This document shows positions 36,181 to 44,676 of a stretch of DNA of 64,000 nucleotides, piece by piece (position 1 is the stretch's first letter; every line of letters starts with the position of its first letter). The notes under the pieces are model-generated. The model did not search any database and was not told the DNA's origin. It worked only from the letters and a program-made list of their open reading frames with translations. The stretch spans positions 310,001-374,000 of the forward strand of contig NZ_NPKT01000002.1 of the NCBI RefSeq assembly GCF_008329565.1. Reading direction: 5' to 3'. Source of the stretch: Mycolicibacterium sp. P1-5. Lineage in GTDB: Bacteria; Actinomycetota; Actinomycetes; Mycobacteriales; Mycobacteriaceae. Made by a program: the position numbers and the translations under genes.

Positions 36181-37624
36181 ACGTCGCCTTCTCATAGTCG
36201 TCGCCGATCTCGCCGTCGCGGGCCATCGGGGTCGGACCATCGATGGCCTCGAACGCGAATTCCGGTGCCTGGATCTCGTGGTAGAGCGGGCTGCGTTCGA
36301 GGCGGCCGAGTGTAACTGCGGTGAGGATGCGCAGCCGGCTCAGCCGCTTGCCGGTTTCCAAGATGCGGACGTCGATGAGACCGTCGTCCATGCGGGTGCG
36401 CCGGGCCGGCGCGAAACCGGATGGCAGATATACGGAGTTGCCCAGGAAGAACAATGATGTCTGAATCGTCTTGTTGTCGAACCGGATTCGGACTGGTGTT
36501 CCTTTACGGAGCGCATGCAACATCGCGTACATCCCCGCCAACGGCTTGCCGATCTTGTGCTCGAGCTTCTCCCGGGTCTGCACGAACAACGGGTAGGCGC
36601 CGATGCTGGCGGTGTTGATCACCATCTGGTCCTCATTGAGGCAGACCAGATCCACACAGGACACGGTGCCCGCGCGGATGGCCGTGACCGTGCGTTCGAC
36701 GGTGTCGCAGCCGATGTCCTTGGCGAAGTGGTTGAAGGTGCCGGCGGGAAAGACTGCCAGGGGCAGCCCTTCTGCTATCGCCACCCCGGCGGCGCACGCC
36801 ACCGTCCCGTCGCCGCCGCCAACCCCGAGCACCTCGGCGCGTTGGGCGGCCGCACGCAAGACTTCTTCCGGGTTGTCGTCCTCGCCGAGTTCGACGATCT
36901 CCGCTTTCGGCAGCTTCTCGCGGACCTCGTCAATGACCCGGGTTCCGGTGCCGCTGCCCGAGGCGGGATTGATGACGAGCACGACGCCGTCACCCTCGGG
37001 GCGTTCCGGGGTCTCGATCACCAGCGGCTCGGTCGACGGCAGCTTGGCCGGCACGATCGGCGGAACCAGTCGGCCGCCCAGCACCGCGATCGCGGCACCG
37101 ATGCCGAATCCGGCGAATACGTCGCCGGGGTAGTGAGCGCCGGTGGCCACCCGGGATAGGCCGACCAGACCCGCGAGCAGGGCCAGGCCCAGTCCCAGCG
37201 GCGGGTTCTCCAGGCCGACGGCGACGGCGAAGGCAGCCGCGCTGGCCGAATGTCCGGAGGGAAGGGAGTTCGACGTCGGGACCCTGCGAGACCTTCGCAC
37301 CAGCGGCACCAACGTGCGGTTAGGGCGGGCGCGCTTCCACGCCCGCTTGGCGAACTGGTTGGTCACCAGGCTGGTGATACCAAGCGTGACCACACCGCGG
37401 CCCGCTCCCCGGCGAGCGGACGGTGACCCCGTCGCTCCCAGGACGGCCGCGATGGCGAACCACAGCTTGGAGTGGTCGGCGGCGCGGGTGAGGATGGGCA
37501 TCGCCTTGTCCAGCAGCGCGCTCGGCGATTCAGCGACGGCCTCGAAGACCTCGCGGTCCAGTGTGCCGAGGCCGCCCGTGATCTGACGGATGCCCTGACC
37601 TTCTAGCAAGCTTCGCGATGTCAT
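36134..37624 (-). CDS. PAP2 phosphatase-diacylglycerol/sphingosine kinase fusion protein
   Basis: The 496-residue protein joins two lipid-phosphate domains. Residues 1-200 carry PAP2 motifs (KRARPNRTL, NSLPSGHSASAAAF, SRVATGAHYPGDVFAG) with hydrophobic helices. Residues 215-496 carry a DAGK/LCB5 kinase domain with VLVINPASGSGTGTR, the ATP motif LGVGGGDGTVACAAG and VFPAGTFNHFAKDIG. It could phosphorylate and dephosphorylate, or channel, a lipid such as diacylglycerol or polyprenol. It overlaps the stand-alone PAP2 gene tail to tail. The fusion occurs in other actinobacteria. Confidence 0.87.
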   Translation of the reverse strand: MTSRSLLEGQGIRQITGGLGTLDREVFEAVAESPSALLDKAMPILTRAADHSKLWFAIAAVLGATGSPSARRGAGRGVVTLGITSLVTNQFAKRAWKRARPNRTLVPLVRRSRRVPTSNSLPSGHSASAAAFAVAVGLENPPLGLGLALLAGLVGLSRVATGAHYPGDVFAGFGIGAAIAVLGGRLVPPIVPAKLPSTEPLVIETPERPEGDGVVLVINPASGSGTGTRVIDEVREKLPKAEIVELGEDDNPEEVLRAAAQRAEVLGVGGGDGTVACAAGVAIAEGLPLAVFPAGTFNHFAKDIGCDTVERTVTAIRAGTVSCVDLVCLNEDQMVINTASIGAYPLFVQTREKLEHKIGKPLAGMYAMLHALRKGTPVRIRFDNKTIQTSLFFLGNSVYLPSGFAPARRTRMDDGLIDVRILETGKRLSRLRILTAVTLGRLERSPLYHEIQAPEFAFEAIDGPTPMARDGEIGDDYEKATFSAKYRVLPVFRPLN

Positions 37625-37642
37625 CGCTCCACGGTATCGGGG

Positions 37643-38608
37643 TCAGGACTTGGGCTCGCCGGATGCCTCGTCTGTTGGCTTGCTGTCGGGGAGGACGATG
37701 CGCCTCGTGGCGACAGGTTTTCCGTCGACCTTCTTGGTCACCTGAGGGTTGGCGGGCGGCGGAGTGGTGATGCGGCCTTGAACTGGTGCGCCGTTCTTAA
37801 CGGTCGGGACGGACACCCGCTTGGTGTCTGCCTTGGCGTCTTTCTCCGACCCGCCGGCGCCGTGCATCGCGCCGGGCGGAACCATTGGCATGCCACCCAT
37901 TCCGCCAGCGGGTGCTGAGGTCGGCGTCGCCGTGCGCGGCGCCGGCACTTGGGTATTGGCTGCCGACGGCGAGGTGCCTGCGGCCGGGACCGGTGGTGGG
38001 CCGAGCATTGCGGTCGGTGTGGTGCCACCGATGCCGCCTCCACCGCCTCCGGATCCGCCGCCGCCAGAACCCGTTTCGCCGGGCGTCTCGCCGAATTCAC
38101 CAAGCGCAGGATCAGTGAGGCTGGCTTTGTCGAGCTCTGCGGCTTGTCCTCCGGCTTGCTGCATCATGCCCATGCCGGTCTGCATCATTTGTTGTGCGCC
38201 TTGCGCGACCTGCTGAGGAATTTGGGCCAGCGGCTGCAGGGCGCCGCCCATCGCTCCCGCCAACGCACCGGCGAGCTGGGAGGCCATCTGTGGAAGCTGC
38301 TGGGCCATCTGATCGGCTTGGCCTTGACCGGCGACGCCTTTCATTTCGGCGCTGGCCTGCTCGTCCTGAGCGGGGAATTTCGCCGCCGCCTCGGCGGTCT
38401 TGGAGTCGCGCTTGGCGTGCTCCTCGGTGCTTTCGGTGTTGTCCTTGGGGTCACCGAGATTGGCGGCCAAACCGAGGACACGCAGCAGCTGTTCAATGGG
38501 TGTCGCGCCGGCGACTAGCGGGTCGGAGGTGATCGGCGGTGGAGGCACATTTCCGGCTTGCGCTGCGGGGTAGCCGCCCTCGGTTACGTTGAGCTGTCCA
38601 CCAGTCAT
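37643..38608 (-). CDS. Pro/Gly-rich protein of three-gene cassette (Rv2083-like)
   Basis: The ATG at 38608 overlaps the stop of the upstream 750-residue gene as ATGA and has GAGAGG eight bases upstream, giving 321 residues. An Ala/Gln/Met-rich helical part (residues 90-165; repeated QQ and QMAS/QMMQ) is followed by a Gly/Ser linker near 185-200. A Pro/Ala/Thr-rich stretch comes next, and the tail is basic and Pro-rich (VKNGAPVQGRITTPPPANP). No signal peptide or membrane helix is seen. The composition recalls proteins encoded in type VII secretion loci. Length and neighbour resemble Rv2083 next to Rv2082 of M. tuberculosis (from memory). Function is unknown. Confidence 0.72.
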   Translation of the reverse strand: MTGGQLNVTEGGYPAAQAGNVPPPPITSDPLVAGATPIEQLLRVLGLAANLGDPKDNTESTEEHAKRDSKTAEAAAKFPAQDEQASAEMKGVAGQGQADQMAQQLPQMASQLAGALAGAMGGALQPLAQIPQQVAQGAQQMMQTGMGMMQQAGGQAAELDKASLTDPALGEFGETPGETGSGGGGSGGGGGGIGGTTPTAMLGPPPVPAAGTSPSAANTQVPAPRTATPTSAPAGGMGGMPMVPPGAMHGAGGSEKDAKADTKRVSVPTVKNGAPVQGRITTPPPANPQVTKKVDGKPVATRRIVLPDSKPTDEASGEPKS

Positions 38609-40857
38609 CGGTGCACCTCTCCCTTCACTGCCAGGTTCAAGGCCTGAAACCACGCGAAGTGGTAGTTAGCAGCGGTCTTCTCGCCCTTGATCAGCGCATC
38701 GATGGTCGCCAAGAGCTGCCAGTTGCCGACATTAGCGGTGTCGACGTGGTCGGGGTAGTCACCCAGTGCCTTGTCTGCGACTGTTGCCAGATGGTCGCGG
38801 AGGAGTTCGACCTCGGATTCCAGATAGCCGGTGCCGGTTGACGCCGCTTTGGCCAGAGTGTGAGCGAGGCGGGGAAGTCCATCGCGCCACTTGGTGGCTT
38901 GGGAGAGCTCCCAGCCGAGGTCCTCGACCTCTTCAGTATCGCGGGCGCGGATGGACATCTGCGTGGGTTGTGCATCCTCGGCGGGCGGGAGGTACTGGCC
39001 GGGGGTGTAGGCGGCAGTGAGCGTGGTCTCGCCGAGCAGTGCGTCGAGTGTCTTGCGGCGGCTGCCAGGCTTGAGAAGCTTGATGCCGGTGGGTATTTCG
39101 ATGTGGGGTGGGATCCAACCGCTGGCAAGGTCGGTGGCGAGGACAGTGCTGCCGTCTTCACGATCACCGATGGCCCAGCGCAGCTTGGGTTCTTGGCGGG
39201 CGACTGAGTCGAGGAGTCTGGCCAGCCGCTGCTGACCCTGAGTTTGGGCCGCGCTGGCGCCCGCGAGAGCGCCGGTAGTGGTTGCGGCGACGGCATTTTC
39301 GGTGAGTCCAGCAGGTGCCGGGGCGGCGGTTGCGGCACCCGTTGGAGCTTGGCGGACGACGGCAGGCTGGTTGAGTTGGGCGCCTGCGGACGGGTGCACG
39401 GGTGCCGAGCCCGGGGATGCTGCGGTCGGCATGGCTGTTGGGCTTGATGGCGCCGTTGCTGCGGGCGGGCGTAGGTCGGCGCCGTAGGCCGGCAGTGGGC
39501 CTTGGGGTACGGCGGGGGCAACGGTCGACGGCATGACGGGTGCTTGGGCGGCAGGCGCGGCCACGTAGGCTTGCGGAGCTTCAGCCTGGGGGCCTGCTGG
39601 CACTTGCGCTGCATCGTATGTCGGTGCGGCATGGGCTGTTTCGAAGAGCGGCGCTCCTGCGGTCGGCGCTGTCGGCGCCATCGGCGGTGCGGCCATGCTC
39701 TCGGGATGGATTGGTGCCTGCGGCTGCATCGCGTGGGATGCGCTGTTGGAAAGTGCTTCAGTGCCGGCGGACATGGGGTTGCCAGATTGGGCCCCTGAGT
39801 TGAAGTTCTGGGCGAAGCCTTCGGGGGAGAGTGCGTTTGTGGGGGCTGAGGGCAGCGACGAGTGCGTCGCGGCGGACGGATTTGGTGCGCTCATGTTGAG
39901 GGCGGACTGCGTCATCGGTGTTCCGGTAAGCGCTGGCGACTGAAATCCGCCTGCGACAGATTGCTGTGGCGCGGGTACAGGCGTCGAGTTCGTCGAAGGG
40001 GAGACGAAGGAGTCTTGACCGGCACTTGTCGTTTGCGTCGTGCTGGGCAATGACATCGCAGTCGGCTTACCCGGTGGAGGCGCGACTAGGTTGTCCTGCC
40101 CGCCAACGGTAGTGCCGCTAGCGGACGACGGGGACGTGGTGGTCGGCGTGGCTTGCGGGACACCTGGATGGGCGTCCTGTCCCCCTGAGAAGTAATCGCT
40201 ACCGGAGGAAGGAGTACCCGTCTGCGGTGCCGTCTTCAACTGGTTGTACAGCGAAGTGACGCCCTGCCGAACATCTTCTTCTTTAGGTGTTCGGAACGCA
40301 TCGGCGAGATCAACGCCGTTCCTGTTCGCGAACTCTTGGGCCGATATTGGTGATCCTTCGCGGTCAAGAACTCTATTGACCGCGGCGAGCAGATTCGAGC
40401 TATGTGCTGCGGCTTTGATGTTCGCATCAGTCTGGGACTTCACCACTACATCAACTATCTCAGCGATCTGAACAGGTGCCGGTTTCTTTGAACTAGTTAT
40501 GGAATGAATGGCGGCGTTCCCGTCCGCTGCAATGGTTGTCAGGTCGTCGCGGAGCGACTTGGCCGAGTCGCCTCCTGACCTATAAGCAGTACCTTTATCA
40601 GTGTTCTTCGACCCGATCTCACGTGCACGGCTTTCGCCCGTCGCGAAAGAATCGCGTGCGTCTTCTGCTGTATACCCCTCTTGGTCGGCGAGTGGTCCAG
40701 CTCGTACAGCTTGCAGTGCGTCGGCGTATCGATCGAAGGCTTCTCCAATTGCCTGTCTATTACTAGCCGCCCCTACCATCGTCGCAATTGACGCTGCGCT
40801 TGGCCATTGGTGTCCAACGAGAAGCGGAGACCAGCCGCCGGGCGGTAAGTCACTCAT
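38605..40857 (-). CDS. Large multidomain protein with helical N terminus and DUF5631/DUF5632-like C terminus (Rv2082-like)
   Basis: The 750-residue product has three parts. Residues 1-215 are helical (AIGEAFDRYADALQAVRAG, Y-T-A-E-D, V-V-V-K-S-Q-T-D-A-N), in the style of ESX-associated helical-bundle domains. Residues 220-520 are a Pro/Ala/Ser/Thr-rich low-complexity linker with three copies of a G-G/A-Q-D motif (G-G-Q-D-A, G-G-Q-D-N, A-G-Q-D-S). Residues 535-750 are a globular region (RQEPKLRWAIGDREDGST, SGWIPPHIEIPTGIKLL, then helices ending ANYHFAWFQALNL) that I associate with DUF5632 and DUF5631. There is no signal peptide. It overlaps both neighbours by ATGA. A secreted or surface role is inferred. 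Confidence 0.75.
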   Translation of the reverse strand: MSDLPPGGWSPLLVGHQWPSAASIATMVGAASNRQAIGEAFDRYADALQAVRAGPLADQEGYTAEDARDSFATGESRAREIGSKNTDKGTAYRSGGDSAKSLRDDLTTIAADGNAAIHSITSSKKPAPVQIAEIVDVVVKSQTDANIKAAAHSSNLLAAVNRVLDREGSPISAQEFANRNGVDLADAFRTPKEEDVRQGVTSLYNQLKTAPQTGTPSSGSDYFSGGQDAHPGVPQATPTTTSPSSASGTTVGGQDNLVAPPPGKPTAMSLPSTTQTTSAGQDSFVSPSTNSTPVPAPQQSVAGGFQSPALTGTPMTQSALNMSAPNPSAATHSSLPSAPTNALSPEGFAQNFNSGAQSGNPMSAGTEALSNSASHAMQPQAPIHPESMAAPPMAPTAPTAGAPLFETAHAAPTYDAAQVPAGPQAEAPQAYVAAPAAQAPVMPSTVAPAVPQGPLPAYGADLRPPAATAPSSPTAMPTAASPGSAPVHPSAGAQLNQPAVVRQAPTGAATAAPAPAGLTENAVAATTTGALAGASAAQTQGQQRLARLLDSVARQEPKLRWAIGDREDGSTVLATDLASGWIPPHIEIPTGIKLLKPGSRRKTLDALLGETTLTAAYTPGQYLPPAEDAQPTQMSIRARDTEEVEDLGWELSQATKWRDGLPRLAHTLAKAASTGTGYLESEVELLRDHLATVADKALGDYPDHVDTANVGNWQLLATIDALIKGEKTAANYHFAWFQALNLAVKGEVHR

Positions 40858-41393
40858 TGGCAGGCCTGCCCCGAGGCTGTTTGAAGTGCGTCGGCTTGCT
40901 GATAACTCTTATCGAGCTCACCCTGGTCAGCGTCGCCGATCTGCTTCATGACGATTCCCCTGTAGGCATTGGCTAGGTCGCTGATCTTCGACAACAGATC
41001 GGACGGAAGCGCCGGGTGACTATCCACAGCCTGAGCCAGGTAATCGGCCGCGGTCTCGACCGCCAATCTTGTGTTCACGGCCACGGCGAAGCTATCCGCA
41101 GGATTGACGCTGGATTTCCTCTTATTCGCGTCCAACGTATGAATGACGTTTTGGAACGCGTCGCACACAGCCTTCTTCGCGTCAGCGACTTCCTGATCGC
41201 TATAGGTTTTGGCGGCAGGCGCCTCAGGCTTCGGCATGGGCCGGAACCAAGCACCGATCGCGACCGCGATCGCGCTCGCCGCAATGACGATGGCAATGAT
41301 CGTCGGCAGCCGCGACGGGCCGCCTGCAGACGGCGGAGGTCCCGCCCACGGAGTTGGTCCAGTTGGCCCAGGTCCGTACGGTCCTTGCGACAT
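40854..41393 (-). CDS. Single-pass membrane protein, first gene of three-gene cassette
   Basis: The 179-residue protein begins with a Gly/Pro-rich cytoplasmic segment (GPYGPGPTGPTPWAGPPP). One transmembrane helix follows (LPTIIAIVIAASAIAVAIGAW, about 29-49). The outer domain of about 130 residues is helical and has two Cys residues (AVCDAF and the C-terminal QACQ) that could pair. This architecture is common in mycobacterial envelope proteins. The stop overlaps the next gene as ATGA, so it heads a coupled operon. No function can be assigned; anchoring or assembly of the two downstream proteins is plausible. Confidence 0.75.
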   Translation of the reverse strand: MSQGPYGPGPTGPTPWAGPPPSAGGPSRLPTIIAIVIAASAIAVAIGAWFRPMPKPEAPAAKTYSDQEVADAKKAVCDAFQNVIHTLDANKRKSSVNPADSFAVAVNTRLAVETAADYLAQAVDSHPALPSDLLSKISDLANAYRGIVMKQIGDADQGELDKSYQQADALQTASGQACQ

Positions 41394-41600
41394 GTCGGAA
41401 TCGTATCCCTTGCGTTTGCCGGTTCGCTATTCACTAATTGGGGGCAATATCTGCCGCGACCAGCCAGTACACGCACTTCCAGCACATGTAGAACTGGTGT
41501 CGATTCACCCGAGTCGGCCACGCATCGTTAGCTGGCCCAAACTCAATCGTCACCGAACCTTGACTTGACCCGCCAGGAACTTCACAGGGACCATGAACCG

Positions 41601-42263
41601 ATGCGCCGAGTCGTCGTCTCGATCTGTGCTGCCTTCAGCGCAGCACTGCTGGCGCTGTCCTCAGCCCCGCCCAGCCACGCTGAAACGCCATGGTTCCAAG
41701 CCAACGTCGGCAGCGCCAGCCAGGTCCTCTCCGTCGTCAGCACCGGCGGCTCGACCGCCAAGATGGACGTCTGGGAGCGTGGCGCCAACGGCTGGCAGCC
41801 TGTCCTCGTCGGCGTCCCCGCCCACGTCGGCGCCAACGGCATGGTCGCCCAATCGCATGACGGCGAATCGAAGACGCCGATGGGCATCTTCACCCTGGAC
41901 TTCGCCTTCGGCACCCAGCCGAACCCGGGCGGCGGTCTTAAGTACGTCCAGGTCACGAAAGATCACTGGTGGGACGGCGACATGAAGAGTCCGACCTACA
42001 ACACCATGCAGGTCTGCAAGACGGCCGACTGCCCGTTCGACACCAACCCGGCCAGCGGCACCGAGAACCTCGACATCCCGCAGTACGCCCACGCGATCGT
42101 TATGGGGGTCAACAAGGCTCGCGTCCCCGGCAATGGCGGTGCTTTTTTCGTCCACACCACAGACGGCGGGCCGACCGCCGGCTGCGTGTCCCTCGACGAC
42201 GGCACGCTCGTCAAGATCATGCGCTGGCTTCAGCCTGGCGCGCTGATCGCCGTCGCGAAATAG
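41601..42263 (+). CDS. Secreted YkuD-type L,D-transpeptidase-like protein (Rv0309-like)
   Basis: The 220-residue protein has a Sec signal peptide ending near S-H-A (residue 27). The catalytic region FVHTTDGGPTAGCVSLDD holds His185 and Cys195, matching the YkuD HxxxxxxxxxxC pattern of L,D-transpeptidases that crosslink peptidoglycan. An upstream segment, KTPMGIFTLDFAFG, is also typical (TPxGxF). The ATG at 41601 was chosen because it places the signal peptide correctly. M. tuberculosis Rv0309 is the probable counterpart. It could be a transpeptidase or a related cell-wall carboxypeptidase. Confidence 0.83.
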   Translation: MRRVVVSICAAFSAALLALSSAPPSHAETPWFQANVGSASQVLSVVSTGGSTAKMDVWERGANGWQPVLVGVPAHVGANGMVAQSHDGESKTPMGIFTLDFAFGTQPNPGGGLKYVQVTKDHWWDGDMKSPTYNTMQVCKTADCPFDTNPASGTENLDIPQYAHAIVMGVNKARVPGNGGAFFVHTTDGGPTAGCVSLDDGTLVKIMRWLQPGALIAVAK

Positions 42264-42332
42264 CGCACCGAGCGTGCGGGTTGTCGTCGACTGGATCGGG
42301 CATCGTCGACGATTAGCGACACGCTCGACGAA

Positions 42333-42815
42333 CTAGGGATTCTGGTTGATCGCCTTGCCCGGCGTCGCTTGGAAGTTCAGCGCCTCAGTCGACATCGTGA
42401 TCTCGTAGGTCCGGTCGTATCCGGTCTTGCTGATCTTCCAGCCGTCGGGCGTCTTGCGGTAGCGGTCGCGGTAGAACGCCGCGCCCTCCAGAACGAAGTT
42501 GAACTCCGGCACGATCACCCGGTCCTGCAGGTACCAGATGGCTTCGGCCTCATCACCGTCGACGCTGATCTCCGGATGCGTGACGCGATGCTCGGTGAGC
42601 ACCCCGGCCGGCATCGACTTACGCATGAACTCCACCAGATCCTTGCGGTTGGTGAAGCGGTGCTCCTCGCCGAGTGAGGAGCCGTAGTCGCCGACGATGT
42701 CCTCAGTCAGAGTGTCGGCGAAATCGTCCCAATGCTTGGTGTCCAGCGCCCGCAGATAGCGGTACTTCACCTGTTTGATCGCTTCGATTGCTTCCGCATC
42801 AGCCATGTCGGTCAT
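42333..42815 (-). CDS. SnoaL-like/NTF2-fold protein (Rv0310c-like)
   Basis: The 160-residue product has the small alpha+beta cone fold of SnoaL/NTF2 proteins: an N-terminal helix AIKQVKYRYLRALDTKHWDD, then DIVGDYGS, a strand region VTHPEISVDGDEAEAIWYLQD, and GAAFYRDRYRKTPDGWKISK. Family members are dehydratases, isomerases, cyclases or non-enzymatic ligand binders. Tyr/Asp/His residues in these segments are the usual active-site candidates. It is convergent with the transpeptidase gene and divergent from a membrane protein gene. Confidence 0.8.
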   Translation of the reverse strand: MTDMADAEAIEAIKQVKYRYLRALDTKHWDDFADTLTEDIVGDYGSSLGEEHRFTNRKDLVEFMRKSMPAGVLTEHRVTHPEISVDGDEAEAIWYLQDRVIVPEFNFVLEGAAFYRDRYRKTPDGWKISKTGYDRTYEITMSTEALNFQATPGKAINQNP

Positions 42816-42868
42816 TGCAGCACACCGATTCTGTCGACGGGGGCGGTTGTCCCGGTGACAATGTCCCC

Positions 42869-43708
42869 ATGGCTGAACCGGACAACCACGACGCCACCGT
42901 CCCGCGAACCAACTTCATCGACGGGTTCCTGCGCTCGCCGTTCTCCGGCATCGCGCCCTGGATCGTCATGGCCATCATGTCGGGGCCGGGCCGCTTCGGA
43001 CAGGCCGCAGCCGCCGCGCTGGCCCTCACGCTCATCGTCATGTGGGCCGGCAGCCGCCGCGCCATCAAAGTGCATTCCCTGGAAGTGTTCGGCGCCCTGG
43101 TCTTCGCGGCGTTTGTCGCCTTGGGAATCTTCGGCTCGCCCACGCTCGTCAACTGGCTCGAGCTGTGGGCCGGCGAGATCACCAACGGACTCCTCGCCGC
43201 CTACGCGTTGGCCACGCTGGCAATCCGTCGTCCGTTCACCATCGCCTACGCCCGCGACACCGTCGACCCCCAACACTGGAACAGTCCGCTCTTCATTCGG
43301 GTCAACTACATTTTGAGCGCAGTGTGGGCCGGCGCCTTCGTGATCAACACGCTCGTCGGAACCTTCGGCGACGCGGTGCTGCACGACGGCGACAACTTCT
43401 GGACCGGTTGGATCGTGCAACTCGCGGTGACCCTGGTCGCCGTCGCCATCACCGAGTTCTACCCTGACTATGCGCGGGCTAAATTTCTGGCGGCCAGCGG
43501 CGAATCGGAGGAAGCGCCACCATCATTCGGGAAACTTCTCGACTGGCTTCCCGGATTCGTGATCGGCATCGGCATCGCCGGCTGGGTCAGCGGATCGTTC
43601 GCTGCAGGCGTCGGCATCACGGTGATCATTGTCGGCATTATCGCCGGCGCGGTGATGCGAAAGTTGTTCCCCGAGAAGGGCTCAGATCAGCGGAGCCCGT
43701 CTTCGTAA
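42869..43708 (+). CDS. Polytopic membrane protein of unknown function
   Basis: The 279-residue product has six to seven hydrophobic helices (for example WIVMAIMSGPG, AALALTLIVMW, VFGALVFAAFVALGIFG, GFVIGIGIAGWVSG, VIIVGIIAGAVM). There is no recognisable transport motif. The ATG at 42869 lies at the end of a divergent gap with the SnoaL-like gene. Its 3' end overlaps a small minus-strand gene by 22 bases. Function unknown. Confidence 0.72.
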   Translation: MAEPDNHDATVPRTNFIDGFLRSPFSGIAPWIVMAIMSGPGRFGQAAAAALALTLIVMWAGSRRAIKVHSLEVFGALVFAAFVALGIFGSPTLVNWLELWAGEITNGLLAAYALATLAIRRPFTIAYARDTVDPQHWNSPLFIRVNYILSAVWAGAFVINTLVGTFGDAVLHDGDNFWTGWIVQLAVTLVAVAITEFYPDYARAKFLAASGESEEAPPSFGKLLDWLPGFVIGIGIAGWVSGSFAAGVGITVIIVGIIAGAVMRKLFPEKGSDQRSPSS

Positions 43709-43830
43709 CGCTGGGCGATGGCCACGAGTTCGTCGCGAACCGTCGACTGGGGGAGAGCATTGATCCGGGCATGCAAACGACGTCGCCGCATGGACCGCTT
43801 CATATCATCGCGAAACTGGGCGATGGACAT
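43687..43830 (-). CDS. Small conserved-looking basic protein, 47 residues
   Basis: An ATG at 43830 opens a 47-codon frame ending in TGA at 43687, with AAGGAG (43841-43846) ten bases upstream. The product is basic and probably all-helical: M-S-I-A-Q-F-R-D-D-M-K, then R-R-R-R, then S-T-V-R-D-E-L-V-A-I-A-Q-R-Y. It contains no rare-looking residues or low-complexity sequence. It overlaps the 3' end of the membrane protein gene on the other strand by 22 bases. Composition suggests nucleic-acid or partner binding, but no family is recognised. Confidence 0.55.
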   Translation of the reverse strand: MSIAQFRDDMKRSMRRRRLHARINALPQSTVRDELVAIAQRYEDGLR

Positions 43831-44042
43831 AACTTTTCAACTCCTTGATGACCCCCGGGTCTTCAGGGGTGTTTGCTACTGATAGTCGCCGCGTAGGGAT
43901 CGCCTACGATCTGATCAACGACTCGATGGTGCGCGTTAATTTCGAGTAAATCAACTTTGGGCGTATGAGATTGGCAACAGCTGTCTTTCGGCGGTGTGGC
44001 GGCGCGCACGATCGCAGCCCGAGTGTGACGGGGTTCGCTGAC
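43831..44042. other. Intergenic stretch without recognised gene
   Basis: These 212 bases separate the small minus-strand gene from a TetR gene. They include the small gene's ribosome site and probable promoter. The first part is visibly less GC-rich than the neighbours, with short A/T runs. A weak C/G-run inverted repeat (gacccccgggtc and nearby aggggtg) is present. No tRNA, box or convincing frame was seen. Confidence 0.5.
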
Positions 44043-44636
44043 TCAGCCCTGCAGATACCGCGTGACCATGTCGACCAAGAGCCGACGTTCCCGGTCCCAC
44101 TCCAGATGCGAGTCGACGATCATCTCGACCAACACCATGCCCCGCAGCGACGACCAGATCACTTCGGCCACGCCCGGATCGTCGGAGATCAACCGGCCCA
44201 GCTGATTGATTGCGGTATTGATCTCCATCAGGTGCCGTCTGGCGCTGTCGCCGTGCGTTCCGCGAGTGGCCCGCAGAATCTCGAACGCCGCCAACGATGT
44301 CGGGCTGCTGTAGCAGCGGAACGCGGTCTCGACGACGACCTCGATCCGCTCGCGCAAGTCGAGATCCGCGACCTCGGCCTCCTGAAGGCTCTTCAGCAAT
44401 CCGGCGACACCCTCGTCGACCACCGCCATGAGCAGACCGTTGCGGTCGCCGAAGTGGTACTGGATCACTCCCCAGGTGACCCCCGCGCGCTCGGCGACAT
44501 GCTTGGCCGTCGCCGCCGGGAAACCCTCTTCAACCACGCAGCGCACGGTCTCGTCGATGATCAGGGCCCGGGTGTCGTCGCCCCGTTTGCGCGGCGCCTG
44601 CGTCTGCCGCGTGGGGGGAGTGCCGAGCGCCTTCAC
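44043..44636 (-). CDS. TetR-family regulator divergent from Rv0311-like gene
   Basis: The 197-residue protein from the GTG at 44636 has a TetR DNA-binding domain: ATAKHVAERAGVTWGVIQYHF followed by G-D-R-N-G-L-L. The helical ligand domain ends in RYLQG. A TTG at 44663 would add nine residues but would run into the promoter region, so GTG is preferred. The divergent 40-base gap holds two direct copies of acattg 17 bases apart (44635-44640, 44652-44657), a possible binding site. It probably controls itself and the downstream Rv0311-like and dehydrogenase genes. Confidence 0.87.
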   Translation of the reverse strand: MKALGTPPTRQTQAPRKRGDDTRALIIDETVRCVVEEGFPAATAKHVAERAGVTWGVIQYHFGDRNGLLMAVVDEGVAGLLKSLQEAEVADLDLRERIEVVVETAFRCYSSPTSLAAFEILRATRGTHGDSARRHLMEINTAINQLGRLISDDPGVAEVIWSSLRGMVLVEMIVDSHLEWDRERRLLVDMVTRYLQG

Positions 44637-44676
44637 ATTGTTGACTTTATAACATTGAGCCAACTATGTTTCGCGT

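Noticed and set aside
44637..44663. TTG-initiated longer TetR protein
   Set aside because: The extension would encode a Cys/Tyr/Asn-rich stretch unlike TetR N termini and covers the A/T-rich divergent promoter.
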